From: an uncultured Planktomarina sp. | Lineage (GTDB): Bacteria; Pseudomonadota; Alphaproteobacteria; Rhodobacterales; Rhodobacteraceae | Assembly (NCBI GenBank): GCA_913047725.1 | Contig: CAJWTH010000002.1 | Span: 1-59,919 of the forward strand | DNA length: 59,919 nucleotides | Direction of reading: 5' to 3' | Part shown: piece after piece, positions 44,751 through 54,544 of the stretch | Layout: each line of letters opens with the position of its first letter | How positions within the stretch are numbered: the first letter of the stretch is position 1 | Notes under the pieces: model-generated | Seen by the model: only the letters and a program-made list of their open reading frames with translations | Told to the model about the DNA's origin: nothing | The model's database searches: none | Translations under genes and position numbers: made by a program

Positions 44751-47315
44751 ATGCTATATTCTGAAAGGGATGCCGCCGTGGAAAGTGATCAGATATACGC
44801 ACCGGTTGTGCTAATTTCAAACACTACTCCTATGACGTCAGCCGCCTACGGTGGACGCGCAAAGTGCGCACAACGCTTGATACGGCTTGAGATGCCAATA
44901 CCAACAACCGTAGCGCTCTCATTCCTAGCGGTCCACGATATCGCGACGGGGAATGCAATTGACCCGAACTTAGTTCTTCCCCACTTTGATCAGAGCCCAC
45001 TGCTATCAGTTCGGCCATCGTCTGGCAGTCCAGATTGGGGTGGTCCTGGCGCCATTCTAAACATTGGAATGAATGACAAGAAATTTAGTGACTTATGTGA
45101 AACCTTAGGTGAAACACCAGCATCAATACTCTATCTCCGGTTTATCAATTCATATGCGACACACGTGGCGCGACTTGACTCAGACGCGTTTGAAGATCCT
45201 GAATCGCCCACCACTGAGGATGTGGAGAGTGCTTTAGGGGTATATGAGGATGAGGCCGCTGAACCTTTCCCTCAGGATGTGGATGAACAGTTGGTAAACG
45301 TTTTGCGCTCAATGGCGCGCGCATGGGAGGGGACAAGTGCGCGGCTTTTACGTCAAGCTAAAGGTGCACCTGGAGACGCAGGACTTGGATTGGTTGTGCA
45401 AGCTATGGCCATTGGTGTGGGACGTGGTGAATGTGGCTCAGGTGTAATTCAATTTGCATCTTCTGATACTGGACGACCAGAAATTCATGGCCGCTATTTG
45501 AGGCAATCGCAGGGTAGGGAGTCTTTAGATCGTCAGCTTGGTTCACTTTACCTGGGCAAAGATCCACGCGGGCCATCTCTTGAAGAAACCTGTCCTGAGG
45601 TATTTGGACAGCTTCTGGCACACTCGCTTTTGGCGCGGCAACGCTTGCGTGAAGAGATGCAAATTGAATTCACGGTAGAGAACGGTGAACTTAGAATATT
45701 AGATGCGGTACGAATTGTTCGGTCGTCTCGCGCCGCTGTACATATTGCTGTTGATTTGGCCAATGATGGAGTAATTTCGCGTGAAGAGGCACTCATGCGT
45801 GTGGATCCAAAAGCATTGTCTGAGCTACTCCATAGGCAAGTAGCTCCTAATGCGCCACGTACTGTATTGGCGAAAGGCATATCTGCAAGTCCTGGTGCGG
45901 CAACTGGAAAAATTGTGTTTACCGCTTCTGCAGCCCAAGCCTGTGCTGCTCGCGACGAAGCCGCTGTTTTAGTCCGTCGTGAAACTGGTCCTGAAGATAT
46001 CCGAGGAATGCACGCAGCAGTGGCAGTTATGACGGAGCGGGGTGGCGTAACCAGTCATGCGGCAGTTATTGGACGTGGTCTTGGACTGCCCTGTGTTGTT
46101 GGTGCATCAGACATGAGTATTGACGGGCAGAACTGCACCGTAATTGGACGTGGTAACCAAATTTTCCGTGAAGGAGATATAATCACGGTGGATGGAACAT
46201 CAGGTGAAGTTCTCGTCGGACATGTTGAAACTGTAGAGGCAGGGTTGGATGATGCGGTAACAGTGCTTTTGACTTGGGCTGATGAATTGCGTGATATTGG
46301 CATCCGTGCAAACGCAGACACACCGCGAGACGCGCAAACAGCAAAAAACTTCCATGCTGATGGTATTGGACTTTGTCGCAGTGAGCATATGTTCTTTGAG
46401 GCAGATCGTCTCTCAGTTATGAGAGAAATGATTTTTTCAGAAAATGAAGCAGATCGTGCGACTTCACTTGAGCGTCTTTTGCCAATGCAACGTGCCGATT
46501 TTACTGAACTTTTTCAGATTATGGAGGGAAAACCAGTTTGTATCCGCTTACTAGATCCTCCGCTACATGAGTTTCTACCAGCCGATCGTATAGGATTACG
46601 TGATTTGGCTGAAACTTTGAATTTGCCATTATCAAAAGTTACAGAACGGGTGGCGCAGATGTCTGAATACAACCCTATGTTGGGGCTTCGTGGGGTAAGA
46701 TTAGGGATCACAGTCCCAGAAATTTATGATATGCAAGCTCGTGCAATTTTTGAGGCTGCAATTGATAGCGGTGTTGAAGTAGAGCCAGAAATTATGATCC
46801 CACTCGTATCTGCCTGTCGTGAAGTTGAATTGGTAAAAACACGTATAGACGCTACCGCTGCGGCGGTGCGGGTAGAGCGCGGAAGAAGTTTCAACTACTC
46901 TCTTGGTGTCATGGTTGAGACACCACGAGCTGCCTTGCGTGCTGGAGAAATAGCGAACTACTCTCAATTTCTAAGCTTTGGTACAAATGACCTCACGCAA
47001 ATGACTTATGGGCTGTCGCGTGATGATGCTGGACGATTTATGTCCTCATATGTTCAGCAAGGCGTTTATGAGGAGGACCCGTTTCATCGTATAGATACGG
47101 ATGGAGTTGGTGAACTGCTTACACTGGGTGCGGAGCGTGGTCGTGCAGCGCGGCCAGAAATTATTTTATCAATTTGTGGCGAGCATGGTGGTGACCCTGA
47201 AGCAATATCTTTCTTTCGAAAATGTGGATTTACATATGTATCCTGCTCACCATTTAGGGTGCCTGTAGCACGCCTTGCGGCTGCACAATGTGCAATATTT
47301 GATAAAAATAAATAG
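44751..47315 (+). CDS. Pyruvate, phosphate dikinase-like protein with degenerate ATP-grasp site
   Basis: An 854-residue protein with the PPDK domain order. The phosphohistidine domain is intact, TERGGVTSHAAVIGRG (His about 436), and the PEP/pyruvate TIM barrel retains GLCRSEHMFF, SFGTNDLTQMTYGLSRDD and SICGEHGGDP with the catalytic Cys. The N-terminal ATP-grasp part is divergent: SVRPSSGSPDW keeps the Arg of the SVRSG motif, but the glycine-rich loop is altered, the GGKGAN segment reads GGRAKC, and the LQTR motif after IEFT reads LDAV. ATP-dependent phosphorylation of the histidine is therefore doubtful. The start is uncertain (ATG 44751, GTG 44745, or GTG 44778 preceded by AAAGGGA). It follows glyS by 34 bases. 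Confidence 0.85.
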   Translation: MLYSERDAAVESDQIYAPVVLISNTTPMTSAAYGGRAKCAQRLIRLEMPIPTTVALSFLAVHDIATGNAIDPNLVLPHFDQSPLLSVRPSSGSPDWGGPGAILNIGMNDKKFSDLCETLGETPASILYLRFINSYATHVARLDSDAFEDPESPTTEDVESALGVYEDEAAEPFPQDVDEQLVNVLRSMARAWEGTSARLLRQAKGAPGDAGLGLVVQAMAIGVGRGECGSGVIQFASSDTGRPEIHGRYLRQSQGRESLDRQLGSLYLGKDPRGPSLEETCPEVFGQLLAHSLLARQRLREEMQIEFTVENGELRILDAVRIVRSSRAAVHIAVDLANDGVISREEALMRVDPKALSELLHRQVAPNAPRTVLAKGISASPGAATGKIVFTASAAQACAARDEAAVLVRRETGPEDIRGMHAAVAVMTERGGVTSHAAVIGRGLGLPCVVGASDMSIDGQNCTVIGRGNQIFREGDIITVDGTSGEVLVGHVETVEAGLDDAVTVLLTWADELRDIGIRANADTPRDAQTAKNFHADGIGLCRSEHMFFEADRLSVMREMIFSENEADRATSLERLLPMQRADFTELFQIMEGKPVCIRLLDPPLHEFLPADRIGLRDLAETLNLPLSKVTERVAQMSEYNPMLGLRGVRLGITVPEIYDMQARAIFEAAIDSGVEVEPEIMIPLVSACREVELVKTRIDATAAAVRVERGRSFNYSLGVMVETPRAALRAGEIANYSQFLSFGTNDLTQMTYGLSRDDAGRFMSSYVQQGVYEEDPFHRIDTDGVGELLTLGAERGRAARPEIILSICGEHGGDPEAISFFRKCGFTYVSCSPFRVPVARLAAAQCAIFDKNK

Positions 47316-47580
47316 TAATGTGACTTCTTAATTTAATCAAAAAAATGGTAAATATTAGTATAGACTAGAAATAGCCTGCGTGTTTTAGATTAATAAATTT
47401 GTACACTAGATTAGTTAATGATGAAAGTAGGCGAACCGTGTTTTAAAAGATTGGATGTCATATTAGGGCCGGTTCCCCAGCTTAAATTCTGATACTCATA
47501 ACTAATAGTTTTTATTTGTAATTCACTAAATTTAATTTTCGCCTAACTCCTAATTTTATAAAGATGGGGAAAGAAACAAT
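47316..47580. other. Intergenic region ppdK-like/folB
   Basis: About 265 AT-rich bases without a supportable gene on either strand. A promoter for folB-folP is expected, but I could not define its boxes. Nothing else recognised. Confidence 0.4.
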
Positions 47581-48498
47581 ATGACAGACGATATTGAAAC
47601 TGCATTTGGAAATCTGCTGTCTCGAGCTCAAACTTCTAGTCCAGAGCCTTATGACCGAATTTCGGTGCGTGACCATATCATAGAGGTCGAAATAGGTGCT
47701 TTTCAGACCGAGAGGGGTAATACTCAACGTATTAGGTTCAATGTTGTTGTCGAGGTTCAGTCTGTAAACTCTAGGATTGAAGATGATGTCGACCGGATAT
47801 TATCTTATGACCGTGTGACGGAGGCAATTGAAGGCGAGCTTTCTGAAGAACGGCTAAATTTACTTGAAACTTTAGCGGACCGAGTGGCTAATCGAATATT
47901 GATTGAGCCCCAAGCTTTACGCGTCTTTGTTCGAATTGAAAAAATAGACCGTGGCCCAGGGAATTTAGGCGTAGAGATTGTGCGATCTAAATCTGGAGAC
48001 GAGGGGCTACGCACATTGGCAGATACCCCGCACCCAATTGTACTTTTCTTATCAAATTCAGCTATTAATAGTCCGCGACTTTTAGACTGGCTTTCTGCAG
48101 CTGAGGCTAATGATCGTCCTGTTGTTATTTGTGTTGGCGCTCCGAGCGTATTATCGCCCAAGGTCAAGCGACACAAAATGGTACAACGTCGGATCGACCT
48201 TCTTGCTATTGAGCAAAATGCGTGGGTTTTGGCCAGTTTCGATGATAGATGTGTGGTTGTAGGAACTAAGACTGAACTTGATTGGGGCATGCGGCATGAT
48301 CAGATTAGCGTCTGGGCACCATCAAAGATTGTGTTGGATGCTGTTGATGGCCCACCGCTGGAAACTAAAGATCTTGCTGTTTTAGTTGAGTGGTTTGCTC
48401 AAGAAATTCAAGCTGTGCAGGTTGTGTTCGTTGGTGAAACTCCTACTGGTGATTTGAAAATTTCACGAGAGGCTGCCGTAGATGTGGCAGACTTATGA
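47581..48498 (+). CDS. folB: Dihydroneopterin aldolase with long C-terminal extension
   Basis: A folate-pathway enzyme that cleaves dihydroneopterin to 6-hydroxymethyl-dihydropterin and glycolaldehyde. The aldolase domain spans about residues 22-130, with ISVRDHIIEVEIGAFQTERG (about 27-46), a SYDRVTEAIEG segment (about 75-85) and NLLETLADRVANRIL (about 93-107, catalytic/pterin-binding Glu). FolB is usually about 120 residues; here roughly 170 residues follow with IVLFLSNSAINSPRLLDWLS and other alpha/beta segments, a domain I cannot assign. The stop overlaps the folP start (ATGA), so the two are one operon. GGGGAAAG precedes the ATG. Confidence 0.88.
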   Translation: MTDDIETAFGNLLSRAQTSSPEPYDRISVRDHIIEVEIGAFQTERGNTQRIRFNVVVEVQSVNSRIEDDVDRILSYDRVTEAIEGELSEERLNLLETLADRVANRILIEPQALRVFVRIEKIDRGPGNLGVEIVRSKSGDEGLRTLADTPHPIVLFLSNSAINSPRLLDWLSAAEANDRPVVICVGAPSVLSPKVKRHKMVQRRIDLLAIEQNAWVLASFDDRCVVVGTKTELDWGMRHDQISVWAPSKIVLDAVDGPPLETKDLAVLVEWFAQEIQAVQVVFVGETPTGDLKISREAAVDVADL

Positions 48499-49481
48499 AG
48501 AAATACATCAGACCTTTAGTCGAAGAATATGGCGATTATTTATTAGCAGGTGGCTGGTGCCGATTTACCAAAGTTGAAGTTTTGCAGCGTGGGAAACCAC
48601 CTAGTATTTGCCCTGCTACAGATTTATCAAAAGCCCTTTTGCATCAATTGATTGAACCACGAGGAAACGTTGGCTTGCCTCAAATGCATCGGCCCCAGGT
48701 TATGGGTATTCTGAATACAACACCAGATAGCTTTTCTGATGGTGGGAAATATGATACTGTTTTAGCTGCTGAAAAACACCTAATTATGATGTTTGATCAT
48801 GGTGCTGACATTATAGATATCGGTGGTGAAAGCACTCGTCCTGGAGCAGAGTTTGTTGAAGCTGCTGAAGAAATCAGTCGAACTTATCCAGTAATTCAAG
48901 CTTTGCGGAAGGTATCATCTTTGCCTGTCTCAATAGACACACGCAAAGCAGAAGTGGCAGACTTGGCGATACAAGCTGGTGGAAATTGGATCAATGATGT
49001 TTCAGCGCTTTCATTTGATAGTGATATGGTTAATCTTGTGGTGAAAGAGGATGTACCACTTTGTATTATGCATTCGCCCGTGGATCTAAAAACCATGCAG
49101 AAAAATGCTAATTATGATGATGTGTTGCTTGATGTGTACGATTATTTGGAAGCACGTCTTGAATTTGCAGTTTCCCAGGGTGTGCCACGTACCAAAATCA
49201 TTATTGATCCAGGTATTGGGTTTGGTAAAACACAAGATCATAATTTGGCTCTTTTAAGAGGTTTGGGATTATTCCACAGCTTGGGATGTCTGATATTAGT
49301 GGGGGCCTCCCGGAAGCGCTTTATTGGTACAATCTCGGGGGCCGAAGACGCTAATAAGCGTATGCCTGGATCTCTTGCTGTCGCGTTGGCGGCTGTTGCA
49401 CAAGGTGCTCAGTTTGTGCGGGTGCACGATGTTTTGGAAACTGTGCAGGCCCTTAAACTTTGGGGTGCCGTGCGTTGCTAA
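48495..49481 (+). CDS. folP: Dihydropteroate synthase
   Basis: FolP condenses 6-hydroxymethyl-dihydropterin diphosphate with p-aminobenzoate; it is the sulfonamide target. The 328-residue TIM-barrel protein has MGILNTTPDSFSDGG (about 71-85), DIIDIGGESTRPGA (about 100-113), IDPGIGFGKT (about 236-245) and LVGASRKRFIG (about 267-277). An N-terminal stretch of about 65 residues precedes the core; it resembles the lead found in roseobacter FolP proteins. The 3' end overlaps that of the convergent DMT transporter gene by 29 bases. glmM, which often follows folP in this family, is not here. Confidence 0.95.
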   Translation: MKKYIRPLVEEYGDYLLAGGWCRFTKVEVLQRGKPPSICPATDLSKALLHQLIEPRGNVGLPQMHRPQVMGILNTTPDSFSDGGKYDTVLAAEKHLIMMFDHGADIIDIGGESTRPGAEFVEAAEEISRTYPVIQALRKVSSLPVSIDTRKAEVADLAIQAGGNWINDVSALSFDSDMVNLVVKEDVPLCIMHSPVDLKTMQKNANYDDVLLDVYDYLEARLEFAVSQGVPRTKIIIDPGIGFGKTQDHNLALLRGLGLFHSLGCLILVGASRKRFIGTISGAEDANKRMPGSLAVALAAVAQGAQFVRVHDVLETVQALKLWGAVRC

Positions 49482-50376
49482 AAATTGATTGAAAAATATT
49501 TTTCTGAGTTATAGCCAACCCTAGAAGAATAAGCCCAAGCGCTACAAATAGTGTCACGGGTAAAATTTCTCCAAGGAATATACTGCCAAAAATGACTGAC
49601 CAAACTGGCACCTGATAGTTGGTAAGTGTCATAAAGGATGGGCCTGCGCTTCGGGTGACTGCAACTTTTATAATGAAAGCTAATGCCGTAGGTATGAGAC
49701 CCAAATAGAGAATGGCCAATATTCCTGTGAAGCTTGGTATTTTTGGCAGTCCATCAAACAATAAAGCAACGGGAGTTAGGATTAGGGCTGCCAGGATAAG
49801 GGATCCAGTGGACAGGGCAAGCTCATTGACTGGTGGGCACTGTCGCGTTGCTATAGAACCACACGCATAACAGAAAGCTGCTGTGATGCACGCAACTCGC
49901 GCCAGTGTTTCAATTTTCCCCTCTGCAACCCCTAAGTTGCTGGTGCCAATTAACAAAATTGCTCCTAAAAACCCAACGGAAAAACCTATTACCTTTCTTA
50001 AGTAGATCTGTTCTCCTGGCACAAAAAAATGGGCAAGGGGTAAGACAAAAATTGGTAGAGCTGCCATGGTCATACCCGCAAATGCTGATGGGACGTGTTG
50101 CTGACCCCAACTAAGCAATGCAAACGGCATTGAGCTGGATAAAAGGGCAACTAATAAGATGAAGCGCCATAACCGGGCATCTTTGAAGCTGGGTAATGAT
50201 AACCCGCGCAAGCGCATTAATGCGTAAAGTGAAATTGCTCCAATTAAAATTCGACCAGCTGCTAAAGTAAGGGGTGGGAAATCACTTAAGGCAATGCGCA
50301 CGAACATAAAAGCGCCGCCCCATATTATTGCGATAAAGCTAATGCGAAACCAATTGAGCAGTCCTGGAGACGTCAT
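49453..50376 (-). CDS. EamA/DMT-family transporter
   Basis: A 307-residue integral membrane protein of the drug/metabolite transporter superfamily with two EamA repeats and about ten hydrophobic helices. The start RISFIAIIWGGAFMFVRIAL with TLAAGRILIGAISL shortly after is typical of repeat 1; repeat 2 contains LGLIPTALAFIIKVAVTRSA and LTNYQVPVWSVIFGSIFLGE. The substrate is unknown; many members export amino acids or small metabolites. It is the only intact DMT gene in the window, where two others have decayed. Its 3' end overlaps folP tail-to-tail. A strong terminator (50404-50431) separates it from ilvC upstream, so it has its own promoter in 50377-50403 or is weakly expressed by read-through. 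Confidence 0.9.
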   Translation of the reverse strand: MTSPGLLNWFRISFIAIIWGGAFMFVRIALSDFPPLTLAAGRILIGAISLYALMRLRGLSLPSFKDARLWRFILLVALLSSSMPFALLSWGQQHVPSAFAGMTMAALPIFVLPLAHFFVPGEQIYLRKVIGFSVGFLGAILLIGTSNLGVAEGKIETLARVACITAAFCYACGSIATRQCPPVNELALSTGSLILAALILTPVALLFDGLPKIPSFTGILAILYLGLIPTALAFIIKVAVTRSAGPSFMTLTNYQVPVWSVIFGSIFLGEILPVTLFVALGLILLGLAITQKNIFQSIFSNARHPKV

Positions 50377-50403
50377 TTTTTAAATCCGATACTCTTATAA
50401 TAA

Positions 50404-50431
50404 GGGGGGCCAATCACCTGACTGGCCCCCC
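50404..50431 (-). terminator. Rho-independent terminator of ilvC
   Basis: GGGGGGCCA (50404-50412) and TGGCCCCCC (50423-50431) form a nine-pair perfect stem with a ten-base loop. On the minus strand, where ilvC ends at 50467, the stem is followed by TTATTATAAG; on the plus strand it is followed by ATTTTTG. It lies 36 bases after the ilvC stop codon. Confidence 0.88.
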
Positions 50432-50466
50432 ATTTTTGCTATTGTTTAATAGAAATCGTTGCAAGC

Positions 50467-51633
<1,167 letters not shown>

Positions 51634-52089
51634 ATGCTTGATACTCTTGATCGACGTATTCTACGCTGTTTGCAATCTGATCCGGTTGCACCGATGTCAG
51701 ACGTTGCTGAGAGATGTCAATCGCAGGTGGCTACAGTGGCCCGTCGGTTGGCCCGCCTGAAAAAAAATAAAGTTTTGCGTGGCCAGTATGCTGTGATTGA
51801 TTGGGCAGCACTTGGTTATGAGGTAGAAGTAAGTCTCCGCTTCACGCTCGATAAAACCAATCCCAAAGCTTTTGATGATTTTCTAAGTGCTGCCCGCAAA
51901 GTCCGACAGGTGATAGCTATACAGACATTCTTGGGGCGGGTTGATGTGCGTCTGTCTGTGGTTGCCAGAGACATGTCAGACTATCGGCAATTATACCGAA
52001 ACGAAATATTAAATTTACCACATATATCTGAATTGGAAGCTTTGATGCATGTGGCGACATTGAAAACCTCTGAAGAATTGCCGTTGTGA
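51634..52089 (+). CDS. Lrp/AsnC family transcriptional regulator (first of pair)
   Basis: A 151-residue regulator with an N-terminal helix-turn-helix (about 3-60, LDTLDRRILRCLQSDPVAPM and VAERCQSQVATVARRLARLK) and a C-terminal RAM/ASNC ligand-binding domain (about 65-145). The HTH resembles Lrp, but the recognition helix SQVATVARRLARL is unlike that of its neighbour (SQPATWRRIKLL), so they probably bind different or asymmetric sites. The effector may be a branched-chain or other amino acid (family knowledge). The second regulator gene overlaps by four bases (GTGA). It is divergent from ilvC, pointing to control of branched-chain amino acid synthesis. Confidence 0.92.
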   Translation: MLDTLDRRILRCLQSDPVAPMSDVAERCQSQVATVARRLARLKKNKVLRGQYAVIDWAALGYEVEVSLRFTLDKTNPKAFDDFLSAARKVRQVIAIQTFLGRVDVRLSVVARDMSDYRQLYRNEILNLPHISELEALMHVATLKTSEELPL

Positions 52090-52541
52090 GTGTCTGGGAC
52101 AATATAGATTATGAAATCTTGCGTGAACTTACTATAGATGCAAGTAAATCAGCTGGTGCGTTAGGACGTCAAGTTGGGTTAAGTCAACCTGCCACATGGC
52201 GGCGTATCAAGCTTCTTAAGAAAGCAGGGGTCTTAGTTGGACGACGAATTGATCTTGATGCAGAGGCGTTGGGCTTTGGTGTGACGGTATTTTTGGGCAT
52301 AAAACTTGCTACAAAAGGCCGGGTTTCTTTGGAGGATTTCGAACGGGCTGTTACTGCGATACCTGAAGTTCAGACTGTACAGCATGTGTTAGGCTTATAC
52401 GATTATCGTTTACGTGTTGTTGCCCGTGACATCTCAGATTTTGAGAGGGTATTGCGGCGGCGCATTATGGCCCTTCCGGGAGTTGGTGACGTCGAAGCCA
52501 ACGTTTTATTGAGCGAAGAGAGGCTCGCTGGGCCAATTTGA
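52086..52541 (+). CDS. Lrp/AsnC family transcriptional regulator (second of pair)
   Basis: A second 151-residue Lrp/AsnC protein, clearly homologous in layout but diverged from the first. HTH about 5-60 with DNIDYEILRELTIDASKSAG and GLSQPATWRRIKLLKKAGV; RAM domain about 65-140 with GLYDYRLRVVARDISDFE. The start is GTG 52086, overlapping the first stop codon as GTGA, so the two are made together in similar amounts. Equal length and coupled translation suggest a hetero-oligomer (inference). It is convergent with the ubiH-type gene; a shared AT-rich stem-loop lies between the stop codons. Confidence 0.92.
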   Translation: MSVWDNIDYEILRELTIDASKSAGALGRQVGLSQPATWRRIKLLKKAGVLVGRRIDLDAEALGFGVTVFLGIKLATKGRVSLEDFERAVTAIPEVQTVQHVLGLYDYRLRVVARDISDFERVLRRRIMALPGVGDVEANVLLSEERLAGPI

Positions 52542-52603
52542 ATTATACAACCTTTATAAAAAACATAAACTTTGAGAAATTTATAAAATGGAAATAATAT
52601 GGG

Positions 52604-52631
52604 TAAAAACTTAAGTGTGCTTTTCTTAAGT
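52604..52631 (-). terminator. Probable terminator of the ubiH-type gene
   Basis: On the minus strand ACTTAAG (52631-52625) and CTTAAGT (52615-52609) form a seven-pair stem with a nine-base loop, followed directly by TTTTACCC. The stem begins in the stop codon of the ubiH-type gene. It is AT-rich and so a weak stem, but position and T run fit a Rho-independent terminator. Confidence 0.55.
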
Positions 52632-53818
52632 CAACGCAAACCAATTCCGAGTTGCATTAAGACATGGCGAAGAGGTTTAATTTTGTGGATCGCGTTTAAT
52701 CCCATTGCACGTGCATGAGTGGCCATGGTTCCCTCAACTTTAGACGCGCGATTGAGTAATCCAACGCCAATTACTCTAGATTGAGCAATTGGGCGACGAA
52801 TTTGATGATATTTTTTTAACACTTTAAGGCTGCCAATATCATTGGCTGATGAATCGGTCAGCTGTAGAAGCGCTTCAATATCACCTATACTTAGGTTTAA
52901 GCCTTGGGCCCCAATAGGTGGGACCACATGCGCAGTTTCTGCGATAAAGGCAGTACGTTCTGCATAAAAGTAATCTGTGAGTTGGCTGACAATTGGCCAT
53001 TTGTTGCAGTAGGTTATGGAAGTTAATTTACCCAACACTCCCCCTGATCGCTCTGTAATTAAATTATCAAATACAGTGTTAGGCAAGCTCTTTAGCTGAT
53101 CCATATTTTCAGAGTTATCCATCCATACGATTGCAGAGCAAGGTTTCCCCTCAAAGTCAGGCAAAGGTACTAGAGTAAAAGGTCCACCAGTTTTGTGTAC
53201 TTCTGTTGAGATGTTATTATGTGGAACCTCATGGGTCACTGAGAAGCTTAAAGCTGATTGGTCAAAGTCAGTATACTTTACAGCAACACCGGCTTGCGTA
53301 CGAATAGAGCTATCACGTCCATCTGCAGCTATTAATAGGCTACAGTCAACTATATGTCCGTTACTTAGGGATACTCTGGCCATACCACTGCGTGTAGTAG
53401 TTGATAGTGTTGAGAGCCCCATTTCAAATTTTACATTTGGAAGGGTTTTAATTTTAGCCAGTAGCCCTGCTCGCATATCTGAGTTTCTAACATTCCAACC
53501 AAATGGTGTGCCTGAAATATCAGATGAATTAAAATCTTTTACTGTCAGTTTCTTACCCGCGGCATCAATAATTCGCATTGTTTTAAGTGGGGCTGAACTA
53601 CCATCGACAAGCTGCCACACCCCAATCTTTTGTAGAAATATCTGACTGGGCTGCAAATATGCCGTGGTCCTCATATCTAAATTTTCTTGTTGGCTTTTAT
53701 TTTTTGATTTTTTGGGATCGATGCAGAGTACTTTATAACCAGAATTACCAAAGGCAGCTGCAGCAATAAGCCCAGCTAGACCTCCTCCAGAGATAACGAT
53801 TTCTTTTCTCTCTATCAT
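52631..53818 (-). CDS. UbiH/UbiF/VisC-type FAD-dependent hydroxylase (ubiquinone biosynthesis)
   Basis: A 395-residue flavin monooxygenase of the UbiH/Coq6 family, which adds ring hydroxyl groups during ubiquinone synthesis. FAD-binding motif ISGGGLAGLIAAAAFG (about 9-24), the DG motif LLIAADGRDSSIRTQAG (about 160-176) and the second FAD motif AHVVPPIGAQGLNLSIGDIE (about 296-315) are present. Roseobacters have several paralogues with different position specificity, so I do not assign the ring position. The HAD nucleotidase gene upstream overlaps it by four bases (ATGA). Confidence 0.92.
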   Translation of the reverse strand: MIERKEIVISGGGLAGLIAAAAFGNSGYKVLCIDPKKSKNKSQQENLDMRTTAYLQPSQIFLQKIGVWQLVDGSSAPLKTMRIIDAAGKKLTVKDFNSSDISGTPFGWNVRNSDMRAGLLAKIKTLPNVKFEMGLSTLSTTTRSGMARVSLSNGHIVDCSLLIAADGRDSSIRTQAGVAVKYTDFDQSALSFSVTHEVPHNNISTEVHKTGGPFTLVPLPDFEGKPCSAIVWMDNSENMDQLKSLPNTVFDNLITERSGGVLGKLTSITYCNKWPIVSQLTDYFYAERTAFIAETAHVVPPIGAQGLNLSIGDIEALLQLTDSSANDIGSLKVLKKYHQIRRPIAQSRVIGVGLLNRASKVEGTMATHARAMGLNAIHKIKPLRHVLMQLGIGLR

Positions 53819-54504
53819 GTTTCTTCATTTGTTGTTTTTAGGCGCTCTGGAAAGCAGGTTGTGACAATTTGTGACAAGAGTAATTCTAGATCTGGATGAG
53901 CGATATCAACATAGTTTGGTATTTCGAGCTCTGATGATACAAATACTGTTTTCATACCCAGCCGAGCTGGAACTTCAAGATTGCGGTGATCATCTTCAAA
54001 CATAGCCGAATTATTAGGAGTAACATTAGCTAGATTGAATACTTTTTTAAAAGCTTTGGCTAATGGTTTGGGATGATAATTAGCATGTTCAATACCAAAT
54101 ACTGCCTCAAATTCATTTTCAAGTTCTCGAGCTTGCAAAACTTTACGTGCGTAAGGCTCTGTTCCATTTGTATAGACAATTTTGCGACCGGGTAGTGCTG
54201 CCAGCAATTTTGCAATTGATGGTGATGGGGGCACAACTGAAAAATCTATGTCATGTACAACCTTTAGAAAACTCTCTGGTGGCATCGAATGTATATCCAT
54301 CATGCCAGCCAATGTCGTACCATGACTTTGCCAATATCTAGCCCGAAGAGTATCGGCTTCAGCAAGGCTTACATCAAGAAAATTGGCGACAAATGTTCGC
54401 ATCTTCTCTTCTATTTGATCAAACAGACAAACTTCTGGCGGATACAAAGTGTTATCAAGATCAAAAACCCAAGTTTTTATGTGAAAAAATTTCTCAAATT
54501 TCAT
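53815..54504 (-). CDS. HAD superfamily pyrimidine 5'-nucleotidase
   Basis: A 229-residue HAD phosphatase. Motif I VFDLDNTLYP (Asp nucleophile about 15 and 17), motif II IVYTNGTEPYARKVL (Thr about 114), motif III lysine near 144 (YHPKPLAKAF) and motif IV MFEDDHRNL (about 163-171) are in order. The DLDNTLYP start and the helical cap are typical of the SDT1/PHM8-like pyrimidine nucleotidase group, which dephosphorylates pyrimidine monophosphates. It is near carA (pyrimidine synthesis), 40 bases downstream of it on the same strand, so the two may be co-transcribed. Confidence 0.9.
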   Translation of the reverse strand: MKFEKFFHIKTWVFDLDNTLYPPEVCLFDQIEEKMRTFVANFLDVSLAEADTLRARYWQSHGTTLAGMMDIHSMPPESFLKVVHDIDFSVVPPSPSIAKLLAALPGRKIVYTNGTEPYARKVLQARELENEFEAVFGIEHANYHPKPLAKAFKKVFNLANVTPNNSAMFEDDHRNLEVPARLGMKTVFVSSELEIPNYVDIAHPDLELLLSQIVTTCFPERLKTTNEET

Positions 54505-54544
54505 AGTAGTCTCTTCACAAATACAGCAGTATTTTTATAATAGG

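Noticed and set aside
47805-48290. A 161-codon minus-strand frame inside folB
   Set aside because: Antisense to the FolB frame, Ser/Arg-rich, with no family resemblance and no ribosome binding site.
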